A DNA stretch of 64,000 nucleotides, taken from contig NC_088326.1 in assembly GCF_910592395.1 (NCBI RefSeq), positions 3,541,001-3,605,000 on the forward strand, in the 5' to 3' direction. Below the pieces are notes generated by a model that saw nothing but the letters and a program-made list of their open reading frames with translations, did not search any database and was not told the DNA's origin. The stretch's first letter is position 1, and each line of letters opens with the position of its first letter. This document shows, one piece after another, positions 1 through 12,800 of this stretch. This stretch comes from Lineus longissimus (lineage: Eukaryota > Nemertea > Pilidiophora > Heteronemertea > Lineidae). The translations under genes and the position numbers were made by a program.

Positions 1-3000
1 TCCCACACCAGTATGCCAGTAACCAACGATGACTAACTGTTGGTGGATGTGTATGGGAAGTGTATGGTCTACACGCACTGGACTAGATAAAACAATGGCT
101 ACATGTTGGTTGCTGATTTCATTTGAGGAGTTGAACTGAGGTATTTTATCTCCCACGAGCAACCGTTTAGTTTATATAAACATTGCACAGATTACAGTTT
201 TCCGTACAAATACATAGCTTCCTTCCAGTTCAATACAAATCGAATTTCAACTAATGTAGCTCTATTGTCTATTCAAATAAACAGTGGTATATTTGTTGAA
301 CTGACTCAGCAACATCTTGTCTCATCTGACTATCATCAGTCTTAGATACAAATTGAATTTCAACTGTTTTCAGTGTTTGTGGAACTGTTGAGTTCGTAAG
401 AGGGGTCCATGCACATTTGGGCTTATCAATCTTTCTCAGCTGCATAGTGGTTAGTATAAATGTTTCCTGAAGTTGGTGGCTTGCATTGGAACTAACTTTT
501 TCCCCCTTGTCCGTCATCAAAGGCATTCAAGTGTGTTGGTCAACCATGACTATCTCCTTTGTCCCTCCACCATAAGGCCTAGTTTCCCCTTATGACATCA
601 CTATTTCGGACACTCAGCGCCCCATTTCTAGAAACGTGTATACTGCGCTCAGAATTAGGATGTTGTTGGTTTGACTCTGGGAAATATCGCCGTTTCATCT
701 CCAAGTCCTTGGGCAAGACACCTAATGGTGCTTCTCACCACCCAGGAGTATAAATTTATGTTAATGGGAACCAGGTTTGCCTGGGATGGACAAGCGTCAT
801 GTTCACACATGAAGGAAAGTTCTGCCCCTATTCCTTCGTCAGTTGATGCTGCAGAAGCTTGGCTATGATCCTTTCTGATGAGCTATCATTGCACACAGCG
901 GATACATTATGAATAATTCCCGCTGCCAACAAGTCTCGCAGAAAATTACTGCCTCTTGTACAGTTTACAAATACTTTCCGCGCACAGAGTAATTTCGCAT
1001 ACAGAGAGCATCGCTAAGTGGCAATTTCATTGGAAAATGGTTTACCCTTGATAAAGTGTGTTATTCATGGTGTATGTTGTCAAGTGTTCTGGCGAGAAAA
1101 AACGATTAGATCGCCTTATTGCATGTACATTGTACTGGCGAGCGATTTTAGGGGTACTTCAGCAGTAAACCTGACGGGAGGTTACATGTGATTAGCGTGG
1201 TTGTTAATTAGGAAGTGCAATGTTGTGTACGGTAAATGTTCTTGTAAATGTGGCAGGCAAGCCAATTCTGGGGGTAAAAATCCCAAAATCATATATGATT
1301 GATATCAGATTACCTTCAGGGGGTTTGTGGGAAGTTCGGAACTGATTGGAGAGCACTCGATGTCATTCGTGTGTGTTGGGGTCAGAAGCCCCCCCCCCCC
1401 ATCACTTGGCCATGAGCTGCCGTCATGAAGCAATGATGATGTTTGACCACAATATTTACTCCAATCCTGATTCATAGTTTCTGCATAGCCTCTTACTTAT
1501 GATATCCTCCAGGAAGTTCAAAGTGCATTGCCCCTGGCACCATTCGATTTTCCTTGACTGTTAGAGTGAGCGATGATCTGAAGAAGCGGAAAGGGAAGTC
1601 GGGTCAGGAAATATTCTCCAAGGAGTCACTCGGTGTGGTGTGAGTAGGCGATGATGTATTATGATCCAGTGATAGGCCTACATGCAGAGCATACTAGGCC
1701 CATTTGTCTGTTCTGCACTGTACATCCTGATATGCTACATGTCTGAGTGTGTTTTAAGGGTCGACCGAAGGCTCCACCACTTAGGCCAAAAGTTGAAATC
1801 ATGAAGCAATAGGAATTCCTTCAAAATGAAAAGATTGCCAATTTCAAGGGTAGTCTGAAGTCCTTCAAAATGGTTAAATCTGATGGCTGTGCTACCCCTT
1901 GCCATGGCTGGATTCCGACGAATCATTCCTGAACTTGCAGTGATAAATTTTGTTGCAGGCTTTTCGGGGTGGTTTGCAAGGGTTAAGCTACTCTCCATAC
2001 ATGTATACACTGTATAATAACAGACATGCACTGTTCTAATAACAATATTGTATGGCATTCACGCTGTTGGCCAAACTACTCGAAAGTGGATTAGAAAATT
2101 AACTACTGGGTACACACAAACTGATGACATCACGACCGCCCCCACCTGGAAAGCCACAGGAGTGGGGTTGAACAATCAAAACCGTTGCCTATATTTGGCG
2201 ACCAGGATTTGGCTGTGTCTTAATGTGGTCAGTGAATCATAGTGTTATGTAAACATTGTAGTGGGAAATGTCGATCAATGCTGGGTCACTGATAGGCAGA
2301 AGGTTATCAGCCATTGTGAATACCGGAGGCTTTTTGGTGGTTTTCGTTTTAATTTAAGTGTCTTCAGTTGAAATTTGGATATTTTGTGTAGTTTTGATTT
2401 CATTTTATCTTGGATTATTTATATTCGTTTTGAACAGATTGTCATCGGTAAGTTGTCATGCTCTATCGGTAAATACTGGGTATAGGCGCTATTTAGCCGG
2501 TTAAGTGCCTGTACAAAAGGCCCTCGCATGTACATTTGTTTATACATCCGATGCACCAAGGGAGGCTAAATAGCGTCTACACAATGCCACACATTGTTTT
2601 AGAGGTTGTTCCATGGCCTGCGTTTGCTCTGAGAATAGGATATCAGAGGTTTAGAGGACCCTGTGTATTGATCAATTTGATTGGATTTGCGAGGCTGCCA
2701 ATAGGAACCCACTTCTATTTTGTTGTCTGGCTGGTATGTTAAGCAGACGCACTGAAACAGCTCGTTGCTTTATTATGTATTGAGACAGCAGTAGGTTTGG
2801 TGGACAGCTGAAGTCTGCATGCATAGTGCCAGTACATTGACTATTTTCATGGGTTTACAGATTGGCCTTTGAAAATAGACTTCTTGACTGTTGTACAAGC
2901 GTACATCGGCCAGCGCACACCAGTCAACAAAGATTATTAGTCCCAAGAAGCCTATCCATTCCTGGGGGAAGTTTTGCCTTCACAGTAACTGTCGCTGAAA

Positions 3001-3242
3001 GGGTGGATGTCGTCCTGGGTGCCGACAAATGGTACCCAGGTTCGAGATCGACTGGACAATAAGCACCCTTTTTGCCATCACACTAGACAAACAGCACCCA
3101 GCTTCTTTTTGCCTGACTTACGAATCTAAGGGACAACGTTTCTTGCAATCTTGTTTTATCTCGCGCCGTGGTACTTGCGGCATTAGCAGTGCTCGAAATA
3201 AAAGGAACAGATAAACAGAAAAAAACGCGTTTAGGCCTATAG
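1..3242. other. Upstream region without recognised genes
   Basis: All frames are short and lack domain signals or paired splice sites. A 12-base C run lies near 1390. An untranslated first exon and the promoter of the adhesion gene may be here or left of the window; I see no clear TATA box or CpG-rich core that would place them. Confidence 0.4.
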
Positions 3243-3321
3243 GTCTTTGAAAGCACATTTCGGATATATCCCTCCTATATACCTTTTCTGAATAAATCAT
3301 CCGAAATGTGCTTTCAAAGAC
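3243..3321. repeat. Perfect 23-bp inverted repeat (hairpin)
   Basis: Arms at 3243-3265 and 3299-3321 are exact reverse complements (GTCTTTGAAAGCACATTTCG and its partner, plus three more pairs), with a 33-nt loop. It lies about 480 bp before the signal-peptide exon. It could be a tiny MITE remnant or a small-RNA hairpin. Confidence 0.75.
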
Positions 3322-3806
3322 ATTTGGAAGAAATGAAGTACCTTCAAGCATGCCAATCTACTAGTATTGTGCGCAGATCCATCCTTCAACCTTTGAAAGG
3401 AGGAGACTTATAGGATTTACTTACATTTTACACCATCTGGTCAGTATGCTGTGTAAAATGGAGAGGAGGGGTGCTTTCATAGAGATTAAGAAAGTTGAAG
3501 AAATAGTAAGACCCTTGACCAGTTCACCTTGTCCAACTTGACATGATGTGTCAAGCTCATCAGGAAAGTTTAGAGGCCCACTTGACATAAAATGTCATGT
3601 AATTCGAGTTGGTCTAGTAGGGCCTAAATCCAAGAAGTTATATGACCGTGATCATGATGATGATAATTCCGGCCTGAATTGTGCGACATTGTGTTGGGTG
3701 CTAGCTATAAGTTGTATAACTTTTTAAACCTGACATTTCTGTTTATAAATTCTAATCTAATAGTAATACGAAAATCTCATATTTTGCCTCTTCTCTCTAC
3801 TTTCAG

Positions 3807-3884
3807 ATCTGTAGACTGCCAATATGGGACTTTTATCTGGAATATTTTTTAGCGTGACGCTGGCTCTTGTCGTCTCGGACCGAG
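3807..3884 (+). CDS. Nrg-like: Exon with start codon and signal peptide
   Basis: A pyrimidine-rich tract ending in CAG (3804-3806) is followed by 17 nt of 5' UTR and an ATG at 3824. The exon ends at a GTATGT donor. It encodes [20 protein letters not shown] plus one base (phase 1). This is a hydrophobic core with small residues near its end, as in a cleavable signal peptide. The phase 1 end joins both the microexon at 12858 and the Ig1 exon at 16120. The acceptor upstream implies at least one untranslated exon, which I could not locate. Confidence 0.8.
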
Positions 3885-6800
3885 GTATGTATTGACATTA
3901 AAAGGTGGCGTTACAACATTACCATGGAAACTCTTTGCAATTTATATTCATCATAGTATGCTTATGATTCAAAAATCCTATTTAGTGAATTTTTGAATTT
4001 TTTCTCTCTAACTTTTATACCATTCTTGGGTTGGAGGTTGGGTGTTGTATCTTTTTCTCAATTCTGAAGGTAACCTCACTTTTTTACCGATGTCTAAACA
4101 TTTTTATCATTTTTTGCGCAGTTTTGAATAAATAGCGTATTTTTCAGCTTTTGCCCAGACAACCTCTGAACGACAGGTTAATGGCGTTGTAATGATTTAC
4201 CCTGGTATGTAAATTAGAAGACGGGGTAGGTTTTACCTTATAAGGACTGAGGGTGATCATCGAAAACGCATCGAAAAAGTTATAAAAAATAATTTACAGA
4301 ATGGTATAAAAATGGTAAGGTAATATGGTACAATTATAACTCCAGTGCAATTATAGCCTCAGTGTACATTGATGTATACTTCTATAACTCTTTTCAATAC
4401 TGTCAGGACTATAATTGTACTCTGGCTATATAATTGCCCCACTTTACAATTAAATCGCAGAAGATATTCCGTATCACCCTGGACCCTTATAAGTTTAAAA
4501 CTTCGTGAATGTATCCACATTCTGTCTGTAGGAATGTACACATTCTGGTGGATGTCATCCGACATGAAATCTATGCTTAATCGAGTCTCATTTCGTGCAG
4601 GATCGCATTGTATATTTCACCACACTAGGACCAAAATCTGTGTACATTTACAATTACATACATTGTGTATGCAGGGTGTACACAGTTTTTAGTCCAAGTG
4701 AGGTAGGGGTGGCCATTTTATCAAAACTGTCCTCCGTGAATCGAAAGAGCACGCTTCTAATTTCTGGCATGGTCTTCTTAAGGCTTGACTTGATCTGAAA
4801 CTGAAGTGTGCAAAATTTGATCATGCGAGACTGAGAATATTTTGATAAATATGGCCGTCCTCTTTGTCAACTCATCTGTCTGACGGCTTCCCACCCTAAC
4901 TTAAACACGACGGATGTTTAACATCGAATTTTGAATGTTGTTCAAGTTAGGGGTGGTACCGAGTCATTTCTTGCTTCCACATCACTTTATTCCTGTCGTC
5001 ATTCGAGTGACATCAGACAATATATTATCACCACGTCGGGGCATATTTACGCCATGGCTTGACGACTTCCTAAAAATGTGATTATACGTACAACATTCTG
5101 ATTACTAATATGTTGTCTGACGTCACAGGGCACACACAGGCGATCTCGACTTGGTCGCCTGTGTGACCCGTGGCCGTGCTCTGAACATTGAAATCTCCAG
5201 TAATCTTTCCATTCTTGACTTTACACAGGCACAGCAAAAGGTCTGTCCGCTTTTACTATCTTATATTAAAAACATTCCTTGCTTAAATCCCCTTCCAATA
5301 GGACAATCAAAACAGCATTTTGGCTCATTTATAAATTAGACTTTTAAAACCTGTATAGTCAACACTAACAGTGAATCTGAAACGTGTAAACAATAATTGG
5401 TGGCTTTTGTAAATTGCCAAATTTTCAGATTCACAATGTTATGCATGTTCAGGGCCGTAGCTATAGAGGTGAAGTGATTGCATGGTGGGACAAAGTCTCC
5501 CGAAGAGTCACCGAAAATGTGTTTCTTCATTTTCAGCCAATGTTTGACTCGTAAAGGCCAAAAGAGGTACTTTGCCCCCACCATGATAAAAAAGCCAGCT
5601 ACGACCCTGATGTTTGAACTAACTTTGCCAACTTTTGCCTAATATCAATTCTTATTTCATATATTTGTTATCTTGAACGGTCAAGGGTTAAAATGGTAGT
5701 GGTACATTTGTAATTTCATAAAAAGACCACGCAATCTGCTTCGAAAAAGTGTGAGCAAAAGATTCATCAAACCCTTGATTGATTATTTGAATAAGAAAAT
5801 CAAGAAAATTGGAAACATCATGTGCAAGAATTTGCTGTCAGAATTACTGAAAGTGAAAACTCAACTGTCATTAGACGTATATTGTCAGTGCAGTAGCTCT
5901 ATCTAGACTGTGTTATACACATACGCAGTCCTCTGGCCTGGGAATGTCGTGCCATTGTCTGCAACAGACGGGAGCTAAAATCGATATTGGCGTGTCCCTA
6001 GGAGGTGAGCTCTATGGCACTGCCTCACCTGAGTAGAATTTGCGGTAAAATTGATTTGCTTGCAAAATACGAAACGTGGGTGTGTTCAGTCGTTCCAGTA
6101 CTCTACCGCCACTGTGGAGTGAAGAGTCGTTCATTTTCGGCTGTGGGACATTGTAAACTTGGAAGTATGCCATTAAGATGGCCATGAGAAGGCGACAGGC
6201 TGCTAGACGGTGACAATATCCCATCTGTGATGCTACCTTATTGTGGCTCTGGCAACAGAAGCAAAAGGTCATTTGAAAAAGTCATTGTGTTGCAAATATG
6301 AACAGTTAACCTCAACTAGACTCAATTTCAAGAAAAGATGGCACGGCACCCAAAAAATCCTTACATGGCTGGGAAATCTTGAATTTTTTCTCAACAGCTA
6401 GTTCTTGGGCACACTTTGTCAGATTCTGGCGAAGTTGGTAACTTTAGAAACTTTGGACACCGAACAGAGTAGTTTCAGATGCAGTTTTATTCTAGACTAC
6501 AAAATAAAAAACCTCTATGCCCATCAGTTTCTAAACATAGGAGTGAAATATTCTCGCCTTTGTCTGCTCAGTGCATATTGGCGAGCTATTTTCATAATCC
6601 TTGTCTGAGTATTGCACAGAATCGATGGAAGTCGCTCCGGGGTGTCTTGTCCCGCTGAGGTGAGAAACGGATCGACACGTCACAATGGATTATCCTCATT
6701 AACCTTTAAGGCTATAATCAGCTTACGAACACAATGGCGCAAAATGAGAATCTCGCTAAAAAGGACACGGTTTTCTTTTTCGCGCACTCTATGTTGCCTC

Positions 6801-9800
6801 GGGAAAACCTTTTGAAGAGAAGCGAGAAACCTTGTGGTGGAAGTATTTGTTCTCAAAGATCATCCTCTTCAGTGTACAGCATGTGCTGCTTGCTGTCATC
6901 AGTTAGGTGTCCTCGGGGTGGGAACATTCTAGTCTCTCCCCTGCGGCTCTCCAAGTCAGAATAATCGAAATGATATCAATTTTCTATGCAGAAAAAGAGT
7001 ACGGGTCACCTGACGCTCTTTTGACATGTTGTATTCAATGGGGCTGTCACCTTAGACCTCAAAGTTGCATACCTCTACCAATGCAAATAGTGAAAACATG
7101 AAAAACTACACCATGAAAGTGTCACCTTACACTTCTGGAATGGTGTGTACGTAGTTTCTTTCAATAATGCCGGCACCCTCAGAACACTTTCTGAAATATT
7201 GAATACTGATACCCCGGGCAGACGGCTCTATTTGAACAAAGGAAGTTGGGGGGAATTCTTTTTGGTAATTTGGTCTGAGATGTACAAGGTCCTTGAATTA
7301 TTCTGAGAGCACTTGACACGGATGTCTTGCCACGTATGGTAATTCGTAGACATTTGGCTGAGCAGGGTACCTCCAGGGTTTCTCCGAACAGACGCTGTAA
7401 CACGTACTGGAGGATGTCCTCTGATTACCAACTGGGGAGAGGCCTGGCTGGACTCCACATCTCTCCAAGAGAAGCTTGGGGGGAAAAGAGGCAGATTTAC
7501 GTCACTCTGCCACATTCTTGAGGACGAACAGTGTAAAAGTTAAACCAGCAAAATGCAAAGAAGACAGAACATGTACATTTACTCTACATCTGTATCTGTA
7601 GTTGGTGGCTTTCCAAGCAGTAGGAAGTCAAAATTGACTAAATATCCTGATTGTACGAGGCCAGGGATATATGGAGTCATGCCGAGCAAGGACAGAGCCT
7701 ACATGTCGTGTGTACGGATAACGTAGTTGGCAGTGTCCATGCATAATTTTGATAGATTACCCTGCGAGTCAACTGTATAGCATGGAGGATCTGCAGTGTA
7801 ATCTCTGCAAATATCTGTGTGGGCCATAAATGGTCGTCATGTCCAGTCAAATATTGACTTGGGGTAGATTGCCGGAGACGACGAAATTACATTAGATTAT
7901 CCGCAGTGTCCCAATGCAATGTCTGTGAGTTTGACTGAGTCAATATGTCTCATATTGCAAGTATTGAACTGTTTCATATTTCTCAACATTGGGGAATGAT
8001 TATGACTCTGAATCGTCATTATTTGTCTTCTCGATTATATGTCTAATAGTCATAGAGAGTGCATGTTAAAAAAGGAAATTGATTAGTGTGGTTCAACTCG
8101 TCTACGAATATTTACTTGGACACAAGAGATGTGTCATGGGAGTGTGGGTTTTATTTGCTAGAATTAACTTCTAGCAACAACTCGATGAAAAACATTCATT
8201 TTTAGTGCGATATCAGATGTTTTTATATGAATAATGAAAATGCTTTTCTGGCTGTTTGTCTGGTTTCAAACAGGAAATTGCACTGCCATTGAGTAAGTTA
8301 TCGGTAAACTTCTGTTCCGATCCATCATGAAAGAACTGCATCCACATGGGAACTGGTGATAAACATGATAAATGAGCTGGTTGTCTGCAGTTTATGCGAG
8401 AGAGAAGCATACGAGCTGTTGCCCTTGCAGCTGCAGTGGGGGTTGTATTGGTTGATGGAACAGCTGTCAAACAAGCATCCATCATATTCAATCTTCATAA
8501 AGATGCTGTTCGATCAATACAACACCTACCCTTGAATGTTAAAAGAAACATCTGATTTTGTGTGCATCACATTCCAAGTCTGTTCGCATTGGACAAAAAA
8601 GAATTGTTTTCCACCCAAAGCAGACCTTATTGTAGTGTACAAAAAAAGGAGAAAAGTACATAGTTTTGTTTCAAGAACATAGAATATGAAATCACGTCTA
8701 AATTGGACGTACCATGTTTGATTTGTCTGGGATATTTACTGATCATCCATGTAAATATTGACAAACTTTCTGTCGCCTACATGTTGTGTGCTGTGATCAC
8801 AATGCATTGCGGCATCCATCGCCCATTTGAACTCATTCAACAAAGTGTTCTGTTGGTTAAGCAAAGCATATCTGTTTTATTTGAAAGTTAGTCTGCTGTG
8901 GTACTGTCACCGTGGTCTCTAAAAGCACTGACAATATTGGACCACAAAAAATGTATTGTTGATTTTCGCTTTGATTTTACCATATTTGCATGTACTTGGG
9001 AACTATCATTGCCTGTCTCGGCATGAAATGAGATGTCTGAGCCACAAGATACCTATTTCTGAAAGTATTGATTTAACATAGATTTGGTTGGGCTGTAGTC
9101 GTCCAAAAATGTGTTGTATTTGAACAGACAAAAAAATTTATTAGGATATGAATTGACTCATCTTCCGAAGGCAGTCCATAGATAAATAATTTTTTTGCAG
9201 ATTTATTTTAGAAATTGGTGATTCGAGATATCTATTTTCACCATTTCAATTGACACACTGTCGAATTTCAATTTCATGAACTTATTAACAAAAGAGGATG
9301 GTAGGTTATCTATTTATAGATTAAGTATAAATGGTTTGAACCTGGGATCCAGTTTCCATCTGCCTTGATTTCATTTTCAGATTGATGAGACTTTTATAGC
9401 TTTTGAATCGGGTTTTCCAAGGGGTGGTGTTTGTTACATTGAACAGCCTGTGGACATGCAACAAGTGTAGCATGTATGTGCCTGCTGTTCCGTTTTAAAA
9501 ACCCACTCCCACTCTGAAGGGAACATAGGTTGTTGGACAGAATTTAATTGATGGAACAGCCCCTATAGTGGCTGAATGCATGTTGTAGAAATACATTCAC
9601 TGCCATTCCATTGTCAGACAATACTCCCGCTGCAAAAAAAGATGTCGCGTACCAAGGCAGACGATCGCTTGGTCCCAGGTTAAAACTTCATCGTGAATTT
9701 TTCACATTTCTGGATGTAATAGATGTACCAATCAAAAGCTTAGGTAACCCAAGGCCGATTTTTGCTGATATTTGATTTTGAACCGCGATGATTTTCTCGA

Positions 9801-12800
9801 CTTGTACTGTGTAAGAAAATCATTTGTAGTTCTATGCTTCCCCATCATTTCGCTTCAGCGGACCCAGAAAGCTTCATCAACCCAGGTTGGCGATGTGACC
9901 CAACACCCTGTTCATTATAATAGTCCGTAACCCATTCTCGATTGGTAATTTTCACCAAAGTAGGTTGCTGTGTCACTCACATGTACTTTATTACCATATT
10001 ATCATGAGATGTTAGCAGTAACATGGTCATTTTTGTATTTTTTTCTCACCAATTTTGTACAATATTTAGTGTTGATGAATATATTATTGTAATTAGGTCA
10101 TCACATCCACCCCCGATATACATTTCACTTCCTCCTGAATATTATTCCCATTGCAGAATCATCATGCTTACAGCTTTTCATAGTCGTATGTTGGGCCTGC
10201 ACTAAAAATATGAAACGTATTTTTAGGACACCCAATATCCATTCATCGCTTCCAAGTTTTGCATCAGCGTGACCCTTGCTTCAGTGATTCGAAGCTTTTA
10301 ATGGGCACATTTGCTCGAAATCTTTGTTTTGTATTTTCACGATGTTGTAGTTGTACTACAAGCATTGCAATGCCAGAGACCTTCTTGGTAGTAGGCAGTG
10401 ATTGGTAGTTATTTACGGAGGCCTTATTGCCTGAAACAAAGAATTTGCAGCCATTGCGTCTGTGGTCTGCAGGTTTCCAATCCCATGTTTGAAGGAAATG
10501 GGCATTGTGCTTGAAATTGTTGTTCTGCTTTTCACAATGTTATGTACAGTAGAACCTGCCTTAACAGACACCTCTCTATAAAGGACACCCTTGCTAATGA
10601 GGACACTGGTTTTGGTCACAAAGTGGTTGTTTCCATTCAATCAGATGTCAATCTATGTGGACAACTCTTCATCAAGGACATCAGTTCTCAGTCCTGAGGG
10701 TGTCCTTAATAATGGGGTTCTACTGTACATGTATCAATATGATAGTTTATGTGTTAGGGCTTCAGTGCGCATTGGGGCGTGTCTTGGAAGTTTTGCCATT
10801 CCTGTCAAGGCCATTGGCAGGGTGGGGGAGCAGTTAGTGTCCCCCAGTGTCACCTCTGCCCTTCCAAGACCAAAATACTCACTACGAGCCTGCATCCTAA
10901 ATCAAAAATTTCTTGTCGACCTTGAAAACTAGATGTTATGGCTGACACCCAAGTGCTAGTGAATCCATTGGCTCATTTTCCTGAGCCCTTGGCATTGTTT
11001 TCCATTATTTCAATTCAAAATAGATACTCATTCATGAATTAAAATAATATGGAAAAGGACCGAGATGCATGATGCAAAGCATAGTTGGCATTCACGATTC
11101 AGTATGTTTTCCTAGTGACAGCTGTCCCCGGCTGACTTATCATGAAAAAATATCAGGCATGGTATGATCGGAATGTATGATAACTGTGTACTCCACTGGT
11201 ATAATCCAACAGGGCTTACTGGACTTACTGAAAATAAGTAGGCCAAACACCCTAATGTGAGTTTATCACAGACACTTTTGCAGTTCTTGCAGCCATGATC
11301 ATGATATTTGCTCAAAGCACCAATGCCACATACATTCTGCACCGTACCAGACTAATTATGTATGTAAGACCATAAAAATTCGATCAATCTGCGATTTCAT
11401 TACATTGAAAGTACGTTGCCATAGCGATGTAATTTCATTGCCGGACAAATTGATAGGCACTGGGATTCTGATATTTTGATTAATTAGATTCTGAGTTTAT
11501 GCAGATGATACTTCCAGGGTTTTTCCGCTTGTGACTTTGTTGACAACACAACGGTGCCCCAACCAAATCTTTAAGTTTCCTGCTCAATCCACCCAGCGAA
11601 TTTCAGAATACCTTATTTGCCTATCCCATTGGACAGATCTAGCCAAAATCAGGCACCATTCTCATTGGGAAAAAGACTTGTCCTTTCCTGTTGGCTCTTA
11701 CTTTTGGATGCCCGAGTCTGCTTTTTTAGGGGGGAGAGCTTTGTACCAAAAACAAATCTGTCGTTTGGTAGTTCGTTGATCTAATGTTCCTCCTCAGTAA
11801 AACTTTTCTGTGCTTTTGCAACTCTCCTTCTCGAATTTATCATCAGTCATGTTAGGCAAACCAGTGTGACAGTTCTACTACTATGATCTGTCCTCTGTCG
11901 TATTAGTTGCCTGAAAACGCTATTTGATAAAACCGAGTTCTCATTTTCAGGCTTGCATGAAAATTTGATGATGAGGAAGTCGTTTTGATGCTGGAACTAA
12001 TAATGAATGAATTTCATGCAGGTTTTCGGTCAAATAAGACGGAACTCTAGCAAAAGTCAAAATGCTCTGACCAAATCATCGTTTGGGTTTACTGTTGTGA
12101 GAGTAAATAGTTTTTCTAACAGTTGATCCCGGTATCCCATAGATGATCCTATAGATGTTCTCAAAGATGGTCTCATAGATGATTTGAATCTTCGTTTTGC
12201 TATAAATGTTACGAGTAGTGATATGGTGTTCATTGCACTGTAGCTGACAATCTGCTTCAAGCTTTCAAAATGGTTGTTGATGAATTATTGCTAACGTTAG
12301 ATTTGAAAAACTTGGAAATATTTGCAACTCAACCCGTAGATAACGCCAAAATTGTTACAATTAACCCATTCAGAGGATAAGCCAAGCTGAAAATGTCTGC
12401 AAAGGAACTATTTGTGTCTTAGCTGGTGAGACGACACACAGTGCGCCACCTGGATTTGGCACTAAGAACTTGGAAGTGTTTGAGAAATCTCGGAACTCGA
12501 AAAGAAGCAATGTTTTCCCGCACATTGCAGAACGGTATGTCTATAAAGTGCTTGCAAATATTTCCTTGGTTTGGGATCTTGACTGAAAAGGCTAATTTGA
12601 CTATATTATAGAAATTCATGGGGATCGAGGAAATGAAAATGTTTTGGTCGACTTTGAGCCTAAAGGTGACCAAGCTTCAAACAATTCACGCAGCGTGAAA
12701 TTATCGACTATATGACTGCCACAAATTCATCAACAACCACTTTGCAGTTTTTTTCGGCAATTTGTCTATCGTTTTTTCTTGCTGTTCATGTGGTTGTCTT

